In this document: one piece after another, positions 46,011 to 58,196 of the stretch
Layout: every line of letters starts with the position of its first letter
How positions within the stretch are numbered: the first letter of the stretch is position 1
Origin: Adineta vaga
Taxonomy: Eukaryota; Rotifera
Reading direction: 5' to 3'
Assembly: GCA_021613535.1 (NCBI GenBank)
Contig: CP075493.1
Coordinates: 13,206,001 to 13,270,000, forward strand
Length of the DNA: 64,000 nt
Made by a program: the position numbers and the translations under genes
The notes under the pieces: generated by a model
Told to the model about the DNA's origin: nothing
Databases searched by the model: none
The model's input: the letters and a program-made list of their open reading frames with translations, nothing else

Positions 46011-47874
46011 TTATGAAAGATATTTTCGTCGAATACGAGCAGCAAGTTGCCGTTGATGACCGATTGCATAGCGATCTGAACTGACATTATATTCTGGTAT
46101 GTATGTACCACGTTCTGTGTGATGACACATGTAGTTATTGTGATGTGAAGAACGATAATCACGTTCTGATGCATAACTATGTTCAAGATCTTTAATTAGT
46201 TCTTGACAAAACGGATGATTTGAGGAGATACTAGCTTTGATCTTTTCTACTTGCGTCTTAAAAATAGTACGTGATAATTGAAAATCATCTTCTTCCATTG
46301 CTTGTTCAAGTGCTAGTGCTGTTTCAATTCGATTTCTTTGACAATCGAGTGTCGGATTTATTTGAAGAAGATCGGCTGACGGATTAGGTGTTCGAATCAG
46401 TTGAAATGGAATAGGATTTGTAGTTATTGAACGAGTAGTGTTGGGATCAACATAACTAATTGCTACATGGCCTATGATGAAAAAGAAATAAGAAGAATGT
46501 ATTCTGTTAGAAAGAACAGCACTTGATGATACTAACCAATACAATCATTTTCGAACGATTCATCTTGTGAGATTCTTTGTTGATTAGTTATGTCGACAGT
46601 CTGTTCATCGTGCAATTTGGGTACATGCAATTGAAAGATAAGATTTCGTCGTTCATCAGCATTTAAATTTTGTATACATATTGAAAGTTTCGTAGAAGAT
46701 AGCTGTTCAGGTTCATATTTATACTTCGAATGAAAATTAGTAATCTTGTAGTCTCCAGTAAATTCAAGATCGACTCGAATTTGTTGTGGGACACATGTGA
46801 ATAGACCACCCAAAACCATTCCAAAAGCTGTACCGATTGCACGCTCTTCGTCCCATTGATATGATCAACAAATACATAACGTAGAGAAAAATAAAACTTA
46901 CAATATATGTAAAACTAGCTTCATGGCCTTGCTGAGCCAATTCGGCTAGTAATGTTGCAGTATGATCAGGTCCATAGCCGAAAGTATGACATTGAACAGT
47001 TTCAGGTAAAGTCCTCATAAGTTGTGTGTAGTCGTGCTGTTGATTATCTTGACTATCGGTGAGTAAAAGTAAAGCACCCAGGGGATTTCTTGTTCGATGA
47101 CTTACAAGAAGATCAATGCCACATTGCAAACCACTTCCAATATAAGTGCCACCTCGACTGGCAATACTGTCAGCGATTGTATTCTTCAAGATCTGTTGAC
47201 TGAACGAAAAGAAATTTTGATAAGTATATCGAACCATCATAAATAATAGACTTACTTTGGTTGATTCATTCGTTTGAGACCATGTGAAACATTCAGAGCA
47301 GTTGTGTTGAATGAAACGATGGCCAATCGATCAAGTTCATTCAGTTGTTCAACGATATAAATCAACGTTTCTTTCAATAAAGCTATTTTCTCACCAGCCA
47401 TCGATCCACTTTGATCAACAACACAAACAAGATCAATGGAAGATTATTGTCGTCAGTGGACGAAGTACCGGCACTTTCTCGAGCAATAACAAGTCGTTCG
47501 GAGAGAATTCTAAGAGCATCTTCATCAATTGGATCTTCAATTGAAGGAATAATAGTCTATAAAAGGTATATTCATGCTATTTTTTTTTCAACAGATGAAA
47601 TGATACTCACATTAGATAGTGTCGATACATTTGCATCATTGGTCTTAACTTGATTGGAGGTTGTAAGTAGTCCGACAATGGATGCATCAATTGCAGTTCG
47701 ATATAAAGGACATACTTTGTTCTGTGCTTGAATATTTGAAGCAAGGCATTGAAAATGAAATTTGTGATTACATGACAAAGTTAGAAGAGCAGTGTCCAAT
47801 GATAGTGGAAGTAGACAGATTGCACAGTTATCACTGAGTTGTGATATTGTGTCTGAAGATGGAATAGACTGCAT
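46011..47874 (-). pseudogene. RING-vWA protein with frameshift and damaged RING
   Basis: Five exons (47874-47611, 47556-47256, 47199 to about 46906, about 46847-46537 and 46471-46011) give a RING-finger plus von Willebrand A protein. This layout is known in plant WAV3-like and protist E3 ligases. The RING has CAIC then CNHKFHFQC, but ends CPLY where the last Cys ligand is expected. In exon two the MIDAS motif DQSGSMAGEK lies one base out of frame with the exon start, so one base has been lost near 47433-47442. Exon three (GGTYIGSGLQCGIDLL, then TDSQDN) is intact. The exon-four acceptor looks changed, with GG in place of AG before GACGAAGAG; an AG eight bases further would keep the frame. The family ubiquitinates proteins recruited by vWA. 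This copy is probably inactive. Confidence 0.65.
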
Positions 47875-48469
47875 TACGTGTGTTTTTTTTATGAAAGTAA
47901 CAGTGAGAAATATAGTATTTTATATCGAAACAAAACAATACAGTTATTGCACAATCCTTTTTTATAATAAATATTGAATCATAGAAATATGTTGTGATTA
48001 TGACATTCTAAATCATTTTCTTCTAAATATTCGTCTTGCGAAAGAATGATGTGTAACACTTTTCTCCATTTTACGTACCGCGATACTTCAAATTCATGTC
48101 TACAACAGCTTTGGTTGTCTTTATTTTCCTTCTTTCAAACAATTTGTTCGTGAAGTCAATCAATAGTTATTTTGAATGGTTGACAAACTATTTTCTACGA
48201 GCAAGGAAGACAATAAAAATGCATTGATCAAGAGTAATAGAAATCAGCATAATTGCTGGAGTATGTTGAATTCTTTGTAGAACATCAGTACTAAGACACA
48301 ACTTAAAGATTATCATCATTTATACTAATGAATTGTTTCTGTCAACGAAAAACAATCTTTTCGTTTCCCTATCTCTGCATATATACAGGGACAGACGTGT
48401 TCTTATATTTTCGTCAATTATTTATCATCGTCTTCTAGTTTTACATCACATTCCATTACTACTTTCCAT
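47875..48469. other. Intergenic, promoter side of the short Cys-rich gene
   Basis: No other gene is seen. Sequence upstream of 48470 resembles the leader upstream of 49911 (both have CATCxTCTAGTTTTA). Confidence 0.45.
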
Positions 48470-48532
48470 ATGCCTTGTGGATCATGCTGTAGTCCTTGTG
48501 TTAAAGAGTGTGTCGATCCTTGCTGCTGCTAA
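48470..48532 (+). CDS. 20-residue Cys-rich mini-protein (deleted paralog of the gene at 49911)
   Basis: ATG at 48470 and TAA at 48530-48532 enclose 20 codons (MPCGSCCSPCVKECVDPCCC). The start, the SCCSPCVK block and the end CVDPCCC match the gene at 49911-50159. So do the leader and the 3' sequence with AATAAA followed by CCGGGCAAAAAATAT. The middle of the longer gene is missing. Conservation of both flanks suggests it may still be transcribed. Nine of 20 residues are Cys. It could be a functional short peptide or a decayed copy. Confidence 0.5.
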   Translation: MPCGSCCSPCVKECVDPCCC

Positions 48533-49910
48533 TATGGACATTTGTTATCTAATTTTTCTGTAAACTAACGGAGTAGAACATAGAATAAATCCGGGCAAAA
48601 AATATCATTTTCTAGAATATCTATGAAGTAGCGAAATGGTGTATAAATCATTTATTCAAAGTGTGAAGTACGGACGAGAATAAATTCTGTCCACTCACGC
48701 CCTCAAAAATCACAATACCCAATAGAAATAATTGTAAAGAGTAGGTATAATCATTAGAAATCACCATGTCATTTGAGTATATGTTTACTAGCAAATTGGT
48801 TCAATGTGATAAGCTTATTCTTACATGAGCATCAATCGATCAAGATTCTCACGATTCAGAAATATAATTTTGTTAGCTGATTTCTATTCAATGATCAAAA
48901 AGATCGCACCCCTTTAAAATAGAAGCTACCTGTTTGGTTGTCTTCATTCGAGTGATAAAAAAAGTAAACTATGTATAGGTATGTGCCGTTTAAAAGACCT
49001 AATCTATTCTTTAATCAATTGATCATATGACTAAAACGAAAAAAGAACGGTAACTCTACCAAAATTAGTTTTATCACGGTGAATTTCTCGCATTTTGCAT
49101 GCGACAAATGGGTGGTTTAAGTAGTAGGAATTATTTGTAATCATGGAAGTATAGAATCAACTGTTCACGAAATAATAAGTGAAATTCTCGAGTAAGAATT
49201 CTCATCATATCTACTAAAATACCTCACCTATCCCCATATTTCATAAAATGAGATAACAACGAATGAATTACTACAATTAAATAATAATGCACATCATTTC
49301 TTGAAGCAGAATATTGTCAAACTGACGATATTTAAAAGCAATCAAACAAATAAAACATTCAGGTGTATTCACTTCTTCGCAACTCTCCATTATCGATACG
49401 TTTATTCACTATTATTGTCGTTGTTGTTTTTCCATCAGAAAATTACAAATTTTCCCGAGACATTTTTTTCTGGTATGCTATGGTAATGATGTAATTTGAC
49501 GATGTTTCATTATTGTACTATATAACGTAACAAACAATATTTTCTATAACAAAAAAGTGTATCAGACGACTTTTACCCTTTCAGAGTTGTCATGTTCAAG
49601 TTAACGTGTAATCAAACTTCGATGTGTGTCACGCTCTCATACAAATCAAAGAAGAAACATCGATAATAAGCGTGATTCAACATTAATGCATCATAGTAGT
49701 TGATATCTGATGCGTTGAATAAAGTGTAACATTTTTCTCACCATACGTTTCTTCATGACACGCCAATAGAGAATAATTTTTGCCAACTGAAAACACATCT
49801 CTTCGCTGCTTTGTTCTTCTTGTATAAATAGGTGGTGGTGTTCTCATAATTTCATCAATCACTCCTCATCATCCTCTAGTTTTATTCTACATTACATTTC
49901 TATTCTCAAT
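48533..49910. other. Intergenic, no gene seen before the Cys-rich gene
   Basis: AT-rich. Apart from the shared 3' block (to about 48605) and the promoter of the next gene, I see nothing. Confidence 0.5.
49823..49830 (+). promoter_or_regulatory. TATA box of the Cys-rich gene
   Basis: TATAAATA lies 81 bp before the ATG, followed by GGTGGTGG. The position fits a short 5' UTR. Confidence 0.55.
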
Positions 49911-50159
49911 ATGCCTTGTTGTTCATCATCTTGCCGTGTTAGCTGTGGCAGCTCATGTTGTGATCCATGTTGTGGCTCTGGATGTGGTTCATGCTGTGGC
50001 TCTGGTTGTGGTTGTGGATCATGCTGTGTCGATTCTTGTTGTAGTCCTTGTGTTAAAAAATGTGTCGTCACGAAGACTGTCTGCTACCGGCCTGTTGTCA
50101 AAGTTGTGAAGAAGACATGCGTCGTTCGCAAATGTTGTGTCGATCCTTGCTGCTGCTAA
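49911..50159 (+). CDS. Small Cys/Gly-rich structural-type protein
   Basis: An 82-residue intronless frame, over one third Cys, arranged as CC and CGSGCG repeats (CCGSGCGSCCGSGCGCGSCC). A basic, Val-rich centre follows (VVTKTVCYRPVVKVVKKT) and the end is CVDPCCC. There is no signal peptide. Composition and size resemble keratin-associated or metallothionein-like proteins, so dense disulphide cross-linking or metal binding is likely. A TATA box and a nearby AATAAA signal (50200-50205) mark it as a compact, probably strongly expressed gene. Its GC content is well above the surroundings because of the Cys and Gly codons. A shorter relative lies at 48470. Confidence 0.75.
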   Translation: MPCCSSSCRVSCGSSCCDPCCGSGCGSCCGSGCGCGSCCVDSCCSPCVKKCVVTKTVCYRPVVKVVKKTCVVRKCCVDPCCC

Positions 50160-50443
50160 GATGAACATTTTTTGTAAACTGACTCACTGTAGAATATGAA
50201 ATAAATCCCGGGCAAAAAATATCTATGTTATTTGTATAGAAAACAGACACATTTAATCGAAGCATTCAGCTTTATTAAAGTTCACTGTACGAATAGCGTC
50301 TATGTGATAGAAATAGTTACTAGTGTGAGCGTGTGGGTGTATTTTATTTATCTAGATTCTGCATTCAAAAGATCAATCAATTAAGGAAAAAATTTCACAA
50401 TGTTAATTAAATATTTGTTGTGATTATAATAAGAGAGTAAACG
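50160..50443. terminator. 3' flank with polyadenylation signal
   Basis: AATAAA at 50200-50205, about 40 bp after the stop of the Cys-rich gene, inside a block also found after 48532. The rest is spacer with a GTGTGGGTGT word near 50327. Confidence 0.5.
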
Positions 50444-52990
50444 TTAAATTGTTGAATTTTGAGTTCTCATAATTCTTGTCATTCGTGTTTTGTGTCTTGT
50501 TCGTGCACTTATATTTGCTCGATTAAATGTGTTAGATAATTTTGTAAATGTAGCATATAAAACTAGACCTTGTATTGGCATCATAACAGCAAATAAAAGA
50601 GCAGTCATAAGTGCAATTGGTTGAAGACAAGCAAGTTCCTATCGTTTTTTCAATTAGAATATCAAATGAAATGATTCAAAACTTACAAAATCTTTAGGAT
50701 ACATCACCGCAACTGTTGATTCAGTTGTTGCCGATGATGCAGTTGGACCAGCTGTTGTTGGTGCTAAATGGAAGAAAATGATAGACAAAGAGAAAATGAT
50801 AGTTCTATATCTTACCAGCTGTAGTTGAAGGCCCTGTTGGAGTAGTTGTTGCTGTTGTTGTGACGGGTACAGTTGTTGTAATTACAATACCAGTTGTTGT
50901 CAACTAAATATTGGCAATGTTTTCAAATGATTGAAGATTCAAGAATGAAATGAAACATACCAATGTGTTGATACTAGTTGTTGATGTTGGTTTTGTTGTT
51001 ACTGTTACTGTTGTAAATGGTGTTGTCGTCGTCGTTGTTGTTGATGAAACTGCTGGATTCCAAATGTTAAATACCCAAAAAGTTGGATCATTGATTGGTG
51101 CAGATTCAGGACCTTGAAATAGTTGTTTTTTTTAGTATAACTATCCGATTCTCGACTGATATTATTAAGATGCTTTGACTTACCACAAAATTCCGTTCCA
51201 CTAGCAACACCTAAAATGAGGATGATGATGATGAAAATGACGATATTCAAACATACCGCTATCCATTGTGACATAATAAAAATGTCCAGGAGTCCATGGT
51301 GCAACTGGAAAACGAATGACAACTGTATATCCAGTATATGTCACTTCTGATGCATAACCACAATCAAATTTGCTAACAATTATACCACCAGCAGTAGCGT
51401 CTCGAAAATATATAGTAGTTCCGTTTCGTGTAGGACGATTAACGAATTTCGAGGCTAAAAACGAAAATCGATGGCTAGTAATCTTCTGAGTTTATGAGAT
51501 GTCTCAACATAGAATCAAAATAAGATCATAATACAACTATTACTTTGAATGGAGAAGAGGGTGTGATTTTGAAAGATAGTGCCAATCGGTGATGCTGAAC
51601 CTTGGACTAGTTGTGGTTTGATAACATCAGGTGATCTAAAACCAACTAAGAATGTAATACACCATTGATTCGACTGAATTTTTGTATTATCGATTGCTGC
51701 CATACAGACTCCTTGAGGACCATATTGATCAGATCTAGGGATCCAAGAGAGAATGACTTCATAAACACCTAGAAATGAGACATTGGGTAAGGACTATAGT
51801 TAATTGACATGTTAAATACTGACCTACACTTGGATTTAAAATACCACTCTTTGTCACACCACGTGGTACAGTAGAAATAAAATCAACAATGCTCTTTCCG
51901 GGGCAATTCACTTGTACGATTACACGTTCAGTAATATTGTCGTTGGGCATAACACCAATACAAGCTTTAAAAACAAAGAATCATTGAGATAAGGATTATG
52001 AATCTTTTCGATTGTCGGTTTTACTTACCTCGATTTGGTCGTTCACCAATAATTTCTGGTGAAACAGTACAACCACCAGGATTTGGATAGCCATAGAAAA
52101 GAAATTGCAGAGGAACAGAACTCATTGGATTATTTGCTGTAATTGCTGCAGCATTATAAAAATCTTCAAATTGTAATGCTACTCCGTAATACCAATTTGC
52201 TCGTGTAAGTGTGAAAACCATTGTACAATTCGTTCCGATAAGAACAGCACCAGGAACACCACCAGGAAGACCATTGCATATACCATCACATTCATCATAT
52301 GAATTGATATTACCTGATGAAGTAGACCAGCGACATATTAATATATCTGATCCATCAAAGTCAGCCATTTGAATTACATGTATATGTTGTATATTAATTT
52401 CTTTGTAGATAATCGGAAGTGTAACAGCAACAGGGCTAGTATTGAGATAGCCATCTGGTCGAACAACCGTACTAATTCGACTGACAACACTCCATCCTAA
52501 ACTCGCAAATCCTACACCTAGATAATCAAGCCAACAACATGAAGCATAACCGATACTGAATGCAATATTGATTGGTATTGAGAATGTATTATAGTATTCA
52601 CCGGAAGCAACATCGAGTGGAAGACTAAAATCAGTGCACCAAGTGTATGTATTCATAGTACTAGTGGTCCAATGAGCACCACAAGTACCAGTTCGACAGT
52701 ACATAACCATAGCGTCTCCAATCATAGGAGTTTGTGCAGCAATGGTAGTGGGAGAACAATTTGGTGAGTAGCGGCTACGAAGCCATGACAAACGTTCACG
52801 TACTATCAGTGAAATTGGACCAGTCGTTTGTGAATTATTGTAAGGACGTCTAGAATTCGTATATTTTGGAACAAAATACATTGAAAATATGAAAAACTCA
52901 CGCTGTAATTGTTCCACCAAAGAAATGAGTAGGACCGACAAAAGAAAGTCGCATCATCAGAACGACGATAGAAAATGTATTTATCGCCAT
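50444..52990 (-). CDS. Ten-exon adhesion-like membrane protein with Thr-rich stalk
   Basis: Ten exons with nine GT-AG introns (46-89 bp) keep one frame from the ATG at 52988-52990 to the TAA at 50444, giving about 670 residues. Boundaries: 52990-52902, 52849-52029, 51964-51824, 51768-51544, 51454-51257, 51210-51184, 51112-50961, 50903-50816, 50763-50687, 50638-50444. A signal peptide leads into THFFGGTITA, the opening of a widespread invertebrate extracellular module. Cys-containing beta-rich domains follow (DGSDILICRWS, YDECDGICNGLP, NRPTRNGTTIYFRD, then ASGTEFCGPESAPIND). Next is a Thr-rich, probably O-glycosylated stalk encoded by three small exons. The C-terminal helix (LACLQPIALMTALLFAVMMP) anchors it, with a basic tail. 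A surface or mucin-like adhesion role fits. No damage is seen. Confidence 0.8.
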
Positions 52991-54042
52991 TTCTCACTAA
53001 TGGAAATGATGAAACAAAATGAAATGAATTGCGATTACTTGTACGTCTTTATATACAATTCTATAACTTTAAAGAATAGAAGAAAAAAAGTAATCTTTCT
53101 AGAGAAATCTTTACTCTTTATTTTTAAACTGAAGTATATATTTATTTTAACAGCAATATGTAGAGTGATGTGTAAGAACAACACGAATGTTTTAGTTGGA
53201 TACATTCAACTTTGGATTACCTTTATTTTTTTTTCAAAAGAAAACAATGAAAAAATTTTGATTTCTCTCTTCTTTTCTACGTATTTTATTATTTATGTTG
53301 CTAAACTGTTGAAAGTACCCATCGGATGAAAAAGAAGTTTTGTTCTTTTAGTATAATTGAGATGCATACATTCAAGTATTGGTTCGTATAAAATAGAAAT
53401 AGATCAGTTCCTTTTTAAAATTCAAATGAAATTATTCAATATATAGTTAATAATTTAATAGTAGTATTTTTCAGATATTATCTTTTCTATTTCATATTGA
53501 GAATCTTTTAGAAACTTTTCGAACAAAAAGTACAAATATTTTTGGAATCCAATTATCCAATCAAACATAGAGAAGAGAAAGCTATTCTATCAGATCGGCA
53601 ACGAATTAACTCTTTTCGGATAAACGTAGAAAAAATTCAAAATATCTGAAAAAACGATGATTTGCAGTAGATTGTTCATTTGTGTTGTTGTCAGCTTTCT
53701 TCGTTAACTACTAATCATTGAAAAACGCCATCGAAGAGAGAATGTGCTTTTCTTTTTTATGCGTTACTTAGAAGGATAAATAAACCTCTTACGCACACTT
53801 TTTCTTCAGATGGAAATTGTTTAGACCGCTGCTTCCCAAAATCTGAGTATAGTAAACAACGATGGATTTTGACGTTACTAAGTGGTGTGGGTGTGAGTAT
53901 TAGTACTCCTGTCTTCTGTCACCCACACCCACACCCACACCCACACCCATACCTCTTAAATCAATTTGATTGAGTTTGAGTGTAGATTAATGGACTTATT
54001 TTTATTAAATAGAATTATATCAATGAGTTCGATTATCTATAA
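52991..54042. other. Intergenic with inverted telomere-like arrays
   Basis: No gene is seen. The main feature is the inverted CCCACA/TGTGGG structure at 53883-53949. The remainder is AT-rich. Confidence 0.5.
53883..53949. repeat. Interstitial telomere-like repeats in inverted arrangement
   Basis: GGTGTGGGTGTG at 53883-53894 faces a five-unit CACCCA array at about 53920-53949. Between them GAGTA and TACTC form a small inverted repeat. The hexamer is the reported bdelloid telomere unit. Confidence 0.75.
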
Positions 54043-57000
54043 TTATGATAAAGACGTTGCTGATGCCATTTGTCTAAGAAGTAATTGCTTATACAATCCA
54101 TGTTCGTTGCTCATCAGTGCTTGATGTGTGCCCTATGAAACATCAATGATAAACGATAATTGTGTACTCAAAAAGTGAGTATACTACTAAAATCGCTCGA
54201 GTTCGAAGATGAGAAGGATCAGTTGAGAAATGGCCGAATTACTCTTAAAATACTGAAAAATCAACAGACAACCCCTGAGGGGGAGTACAGGGATTTTTGC
54301 AAAAAATAAAGTACTATGTTTCTCTGTCTGTTTATCTGCCCCTTTGCTATCCATTCAGTTCCTGTAATAGCTAAGATCACCAAACTTTCCCTGACGCTTT
54401 CCTAGGTGTAGAAAAAGGTCAAAAGAATGTTGGTATACGAGTAGGGGGTAGGGAGGGGTGATCTGGGTGAAATTTCACCCAGGTGGTTCCGTGACAGACA
54501 GCACCGTCAAACTTTCACTGGCGCTTCCCTAGGTCTGGAAAAAGGTCAATAGACTGTTGGCATCATCAGAGTGAGTGTGAAAAATCAGTGAGAGAACGAT
54601 GCGACATATCATATGAAGAAATAAAGGAAAGCGTAGCTCCATTAGTGCTAAGGCCTCTTCTATCAAAAATCATCACAGGGAGGGTCAGCAGAGAGATCTT
54701 TATGACTTTCGGGGAAATCTTCTTTGTATCATTTCACTTTATCAAAGTCATTCTAAGTGTGCTAGTTGGTGAAAAATGTAGAAATTCATTCAAAACATAA
54801 TTTCTTTGAATTTGTCGGCCCCAAATGAACATAATCCAGGTATCAATGATGTGTTATGGAGAACAGATTTAGAACGTCGTACTTTGTCAAGTGTACGGAA
54901 AAAGCGAGGGCATAACTAGAATCAATCGATGTGTCCGTCCATCGGTTCGTTTACACGATAACTCCCGAAAAGCTAATCCGATTTTGATGAAACTTGCCAG
55001 AGTATTGTCACATCAATATCTCGCTCGAGTTTGAAGATGAGCGTGATTGGACGAGTTATTGCTGAGTTATTGAAAAAATACTGATATTTCCCTATATCTT
55101 CTATCTCATACACTTTTTGCAGTACACATAACTTTCGGATAAAATCCGAAGTTTCCGCATTTATTTTTAAAATGACTCCACCAACCTGTTCAACAATTTT
55201 TCCTTGGTCAATAACAATGATTAAATTCGCACTGATTACAGTTGACAAACGATGTGCAATAATCAATACACTTCTATTGCTCATAGCTCGTTCAATAGCT
55301 TCACTTATTAAATATTCACTTTCAGCATCAAGTGCACTTGTTGCTTCATCAAGTAATAGCAATTTCGGATTGATCAACAACGATCGTGCAACTAAAAGAT
55401 TTTTTTTTCGATTTAAAATCAAGTATTACCTATAAAATAGTTTAACTCACTTGCTATACGTTGTTTTTGTCCAGTTGATAAACAAACACCACGTTCACCA
55501 ACAAATGTATCGTACTGATGTTCTAATTGTTCAATAAATTGATGAGCATTAGCTTGTTTTGCAGCTTGTACAATATCATCAAAGGATACTTGATTTCTAT
55601 CTAAACCAAAAGTAATATTATCTAGAATTGAGCAAGCAAATAATATTGGCTCTTGATTAACAAATGAGATATTTTGACGAATCCATTGTGGATCAAGCGA
55701 TGAAATTGTATCTGTCCCGAGATAAATTTCACCTGATTGTGGATCATAAAATCGTTCGATAAGCGATGCAATAGTACTTTTTCCACATCCTGATGGTCCA
55801 ACAAGGGCAACTTTTTCACCAGGTTTAATTACAAATGATATATCTGTTAGTACTTGTTGTTCTACTCGAGTTGGATACGTAAAATAGACATGATCAAATC
55901 GTACACTTCCATCATAATCGATCGGTTTTATTGAACAACTTGAATGAGTTGTTGATGGAACTGATGGTTCTCGATCCATTAAATCAAAGAGACGTTCACT
56001 AGCACCAACTGCTTGCATAAATTCTAGATAATTCACATGATTTTATTTTTCCATTAGAAAATCTATCGACTTACCAGAGAAAAGTTCGGCAAGTGACGCA
56101 AAAGCAGTAGCGATTTGTAACATATACAGAAGAAATGATGCAAGAATTCCACTTGACAGTTTCTTATCATGAATTAGTTTTGCACTATACCTTTTACAGT
56201 TTCAAATTATACTACTTTTTTTCATCGCCTATGAAATTATATATTTACCATAGAACAGCTGACAAAGCACCAGCAATAACAATCTGTAGAACTCCTGTGA
56301 AGAGACCATCTTGGAAAGCAATTTTTTTCCCGATGAGTAATGTTTGCGATAGATTTTCCTTATATTTCTTTTGAATTTTATTTTCAGCTCCAAATATTCG
56401 AACAGTTCCTAGATAGACATATTCAAATGCATTGGGACAATCGAAGAAAAATGAACAAAAATACGAACGAATATTGACTAATGATTCATCAGCAATATTG
56501 TTGGTTCGAGCGAGTTGATCTTGAAATGTTTTTCTTAAATTTTCAACAATCGCTCCATATTTCATTGCTATTAAAACAATGATTGGCACAATAACTATCA
56601 ATACTAATGTCAATTTAAAATTTAAATAGAACATAACGATCAGACTGCCAACAACATGAATTAGACTTTGAACAAGTGTGGCAAAATTTTCAGTACTATT
56701 ATCTTGTACTACTTGAGTGTCACTCGATAGTCGACTTGTCAATTCACCAGTACGATTTTCGTCAAAAAAATTGATATCCTGTTTTACAATAGCATCGAAC
56801 ACGTTCTTACGAAGTCGTTTAACCATTTTTCTTGAATAAAAAAGAAAGAAAAATTGAAATAACAAGTAGAGAATATTCTTTTCGTCTTACTGTCCAACTA
56901 ATGCGAACATCCAAGATTGTAGAACACTCATCGTTGAACTGATAAGATTAAGACCAAAAACAATGCCTATGATGATATTTACTGAGTGCATAGATTCTTG

Positions 57001-57784
57001 TTCTGTTACTGCTAGACCAATAATTTTTCCAAAGAGTAAAAGATCAATAGCATCAATAATACTACCGATAAATAAAAAGAAAGTCCCAGCTGAAAGCCAG
57101 GATTTTTCCGATTGAATTAAAGAAAAAATCCGTCGAAGATTGCTTCCCTTTCCTTGTACATTAAATGATCGTTCTCGTGCAACTAATTTCATTTGTTTCA
57201 CATAAAAACATAACCATAACATGCCAATTGATTCAAATATAGATAGAGTAAGAAAGATGTACAGAGTAGATACATATATTTTACTCATCGAATCGTAGCG
57301 AAGGACAATTATCAATTTCAATATGCCAAAAGATAACGAAGAGATAACTATTAGCATCAAAATGATAATAAATAGGGTTTTATAAGATATAATGGATCGA
57401 TGAACGACTGGTTGATAGAGATGGTGTATAATGAATCGTTCAAATTCAGTCAGAAGACCGATAAGAAGAATTAGTTTTATTGTTGAAATCATTACGAGAT
57501 CGAAAATCGATGTTGGTAGATGAAAGTGAATAATATCATCAATGAGAGAATGAGTCAGACCTCCTGAATTCGCAGAAACAGTTATAGAATACAAACAGCA
57601 AAAAGGACATACCTATCAGCCAGATTATTACTATCGAAAGAAATTCAATGAAAACTAGTGTACGTAGAATATTTGTTGGACGTAAAACTGAAATCGATGG
57701 AACAAGAGTTCTATCACGATTCGTAGCGTTATTTGTTGTTTGAATATCAAGAATTGGTACGTCGTCATCATTATTCGAATTCAT
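54043..57784 (-). CDS. ABCB/TAP-like half-transporter
   Basis: Seven exons, from the ATG at 57782-57784 to the TAA at 54043, encode about 800 residues. The last intron (54133-55185) is about 1,053 bp against 48-64 bp for most others. The N-terminal about 280 residues hold extra hydrophobic helices like the TMD0 of TAP and ABCB9. The core membrane domain has [20 protein letters not shown] and intracellular coupling segments. The nucleotide-binding domain has Walker [11 protein letters not shown]-loop NQEPILF, Walker [14 protein letters not shown]-loop IAHRLST and a typical end ([19 protein letters not shown]). The ABC signature reads LSTGQ instead of LSGGQ, a degenerate form reminiscent of TAP2. 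A half-transporter in the ER or lysosome exporting peptides is likely. The frame is intact if all introns are removed. Confidence 0.82.
54133..55185. repeat. Element-like insert inside the last ABCB intron
   Basis: The intron holds two repeat pairs. One (54192-54262 and 55020-55085) shares TCGCTCGAGTT-GAAGATGAG and a following TACTGA and lies near the two ends. The other (54379-54436 and 54506-54563) shares CAAACTTTC, CTAGGT and GAAAAAGGTCAA. No protein is encoded. This looks like an inserted non-autonomous element with direct terminal repeats and internal duplication. Confidence 0.5.
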
Positions 57785-58196
57785 ATTTGAAGATTTGGTG
57801 AAACTAAATTGAATGATGAAATATTGACAAAGTTACATAATGCTGATGACATATCGCTGACTAATAAATATAGAGTATTGATTTACTTATCGTGTTTGAA
57901 AGCAGGAGATAGGATTTTCTCTACAATTCTGCCATTCGTGAATTTGCCTAACCATTTAGTAAACAACGATACGTCTCGTCGTCTTACTACCTGAAGAAAT
58001 TAGTATTGGTGAAAGATGGCGCAATAGTATGATCACCTGAAACTTAAAAATAATGCAAATCATTTTCAATCGATATATTCATAGTTAAATACAAAAAAAA
58101 CATCTTTCTTCATGTTATTCATTCTGTAAGGTTTATTTTATTAAATCAAACATAAATGCAAGCATTGAAAGAATAAATCCTGATTTTGTCTTTCGT
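57785..58196. other. Spacer, no gene seen
   Basis: AT-rich 5' flank of the ABCB gene and 3' flank of the truncated receptor. Confidence 0.45.

Noticed and set aside
53883-53949. True chromosome end
   Set aside because: The arrays are only a few units long and coding genes lie on both sides.
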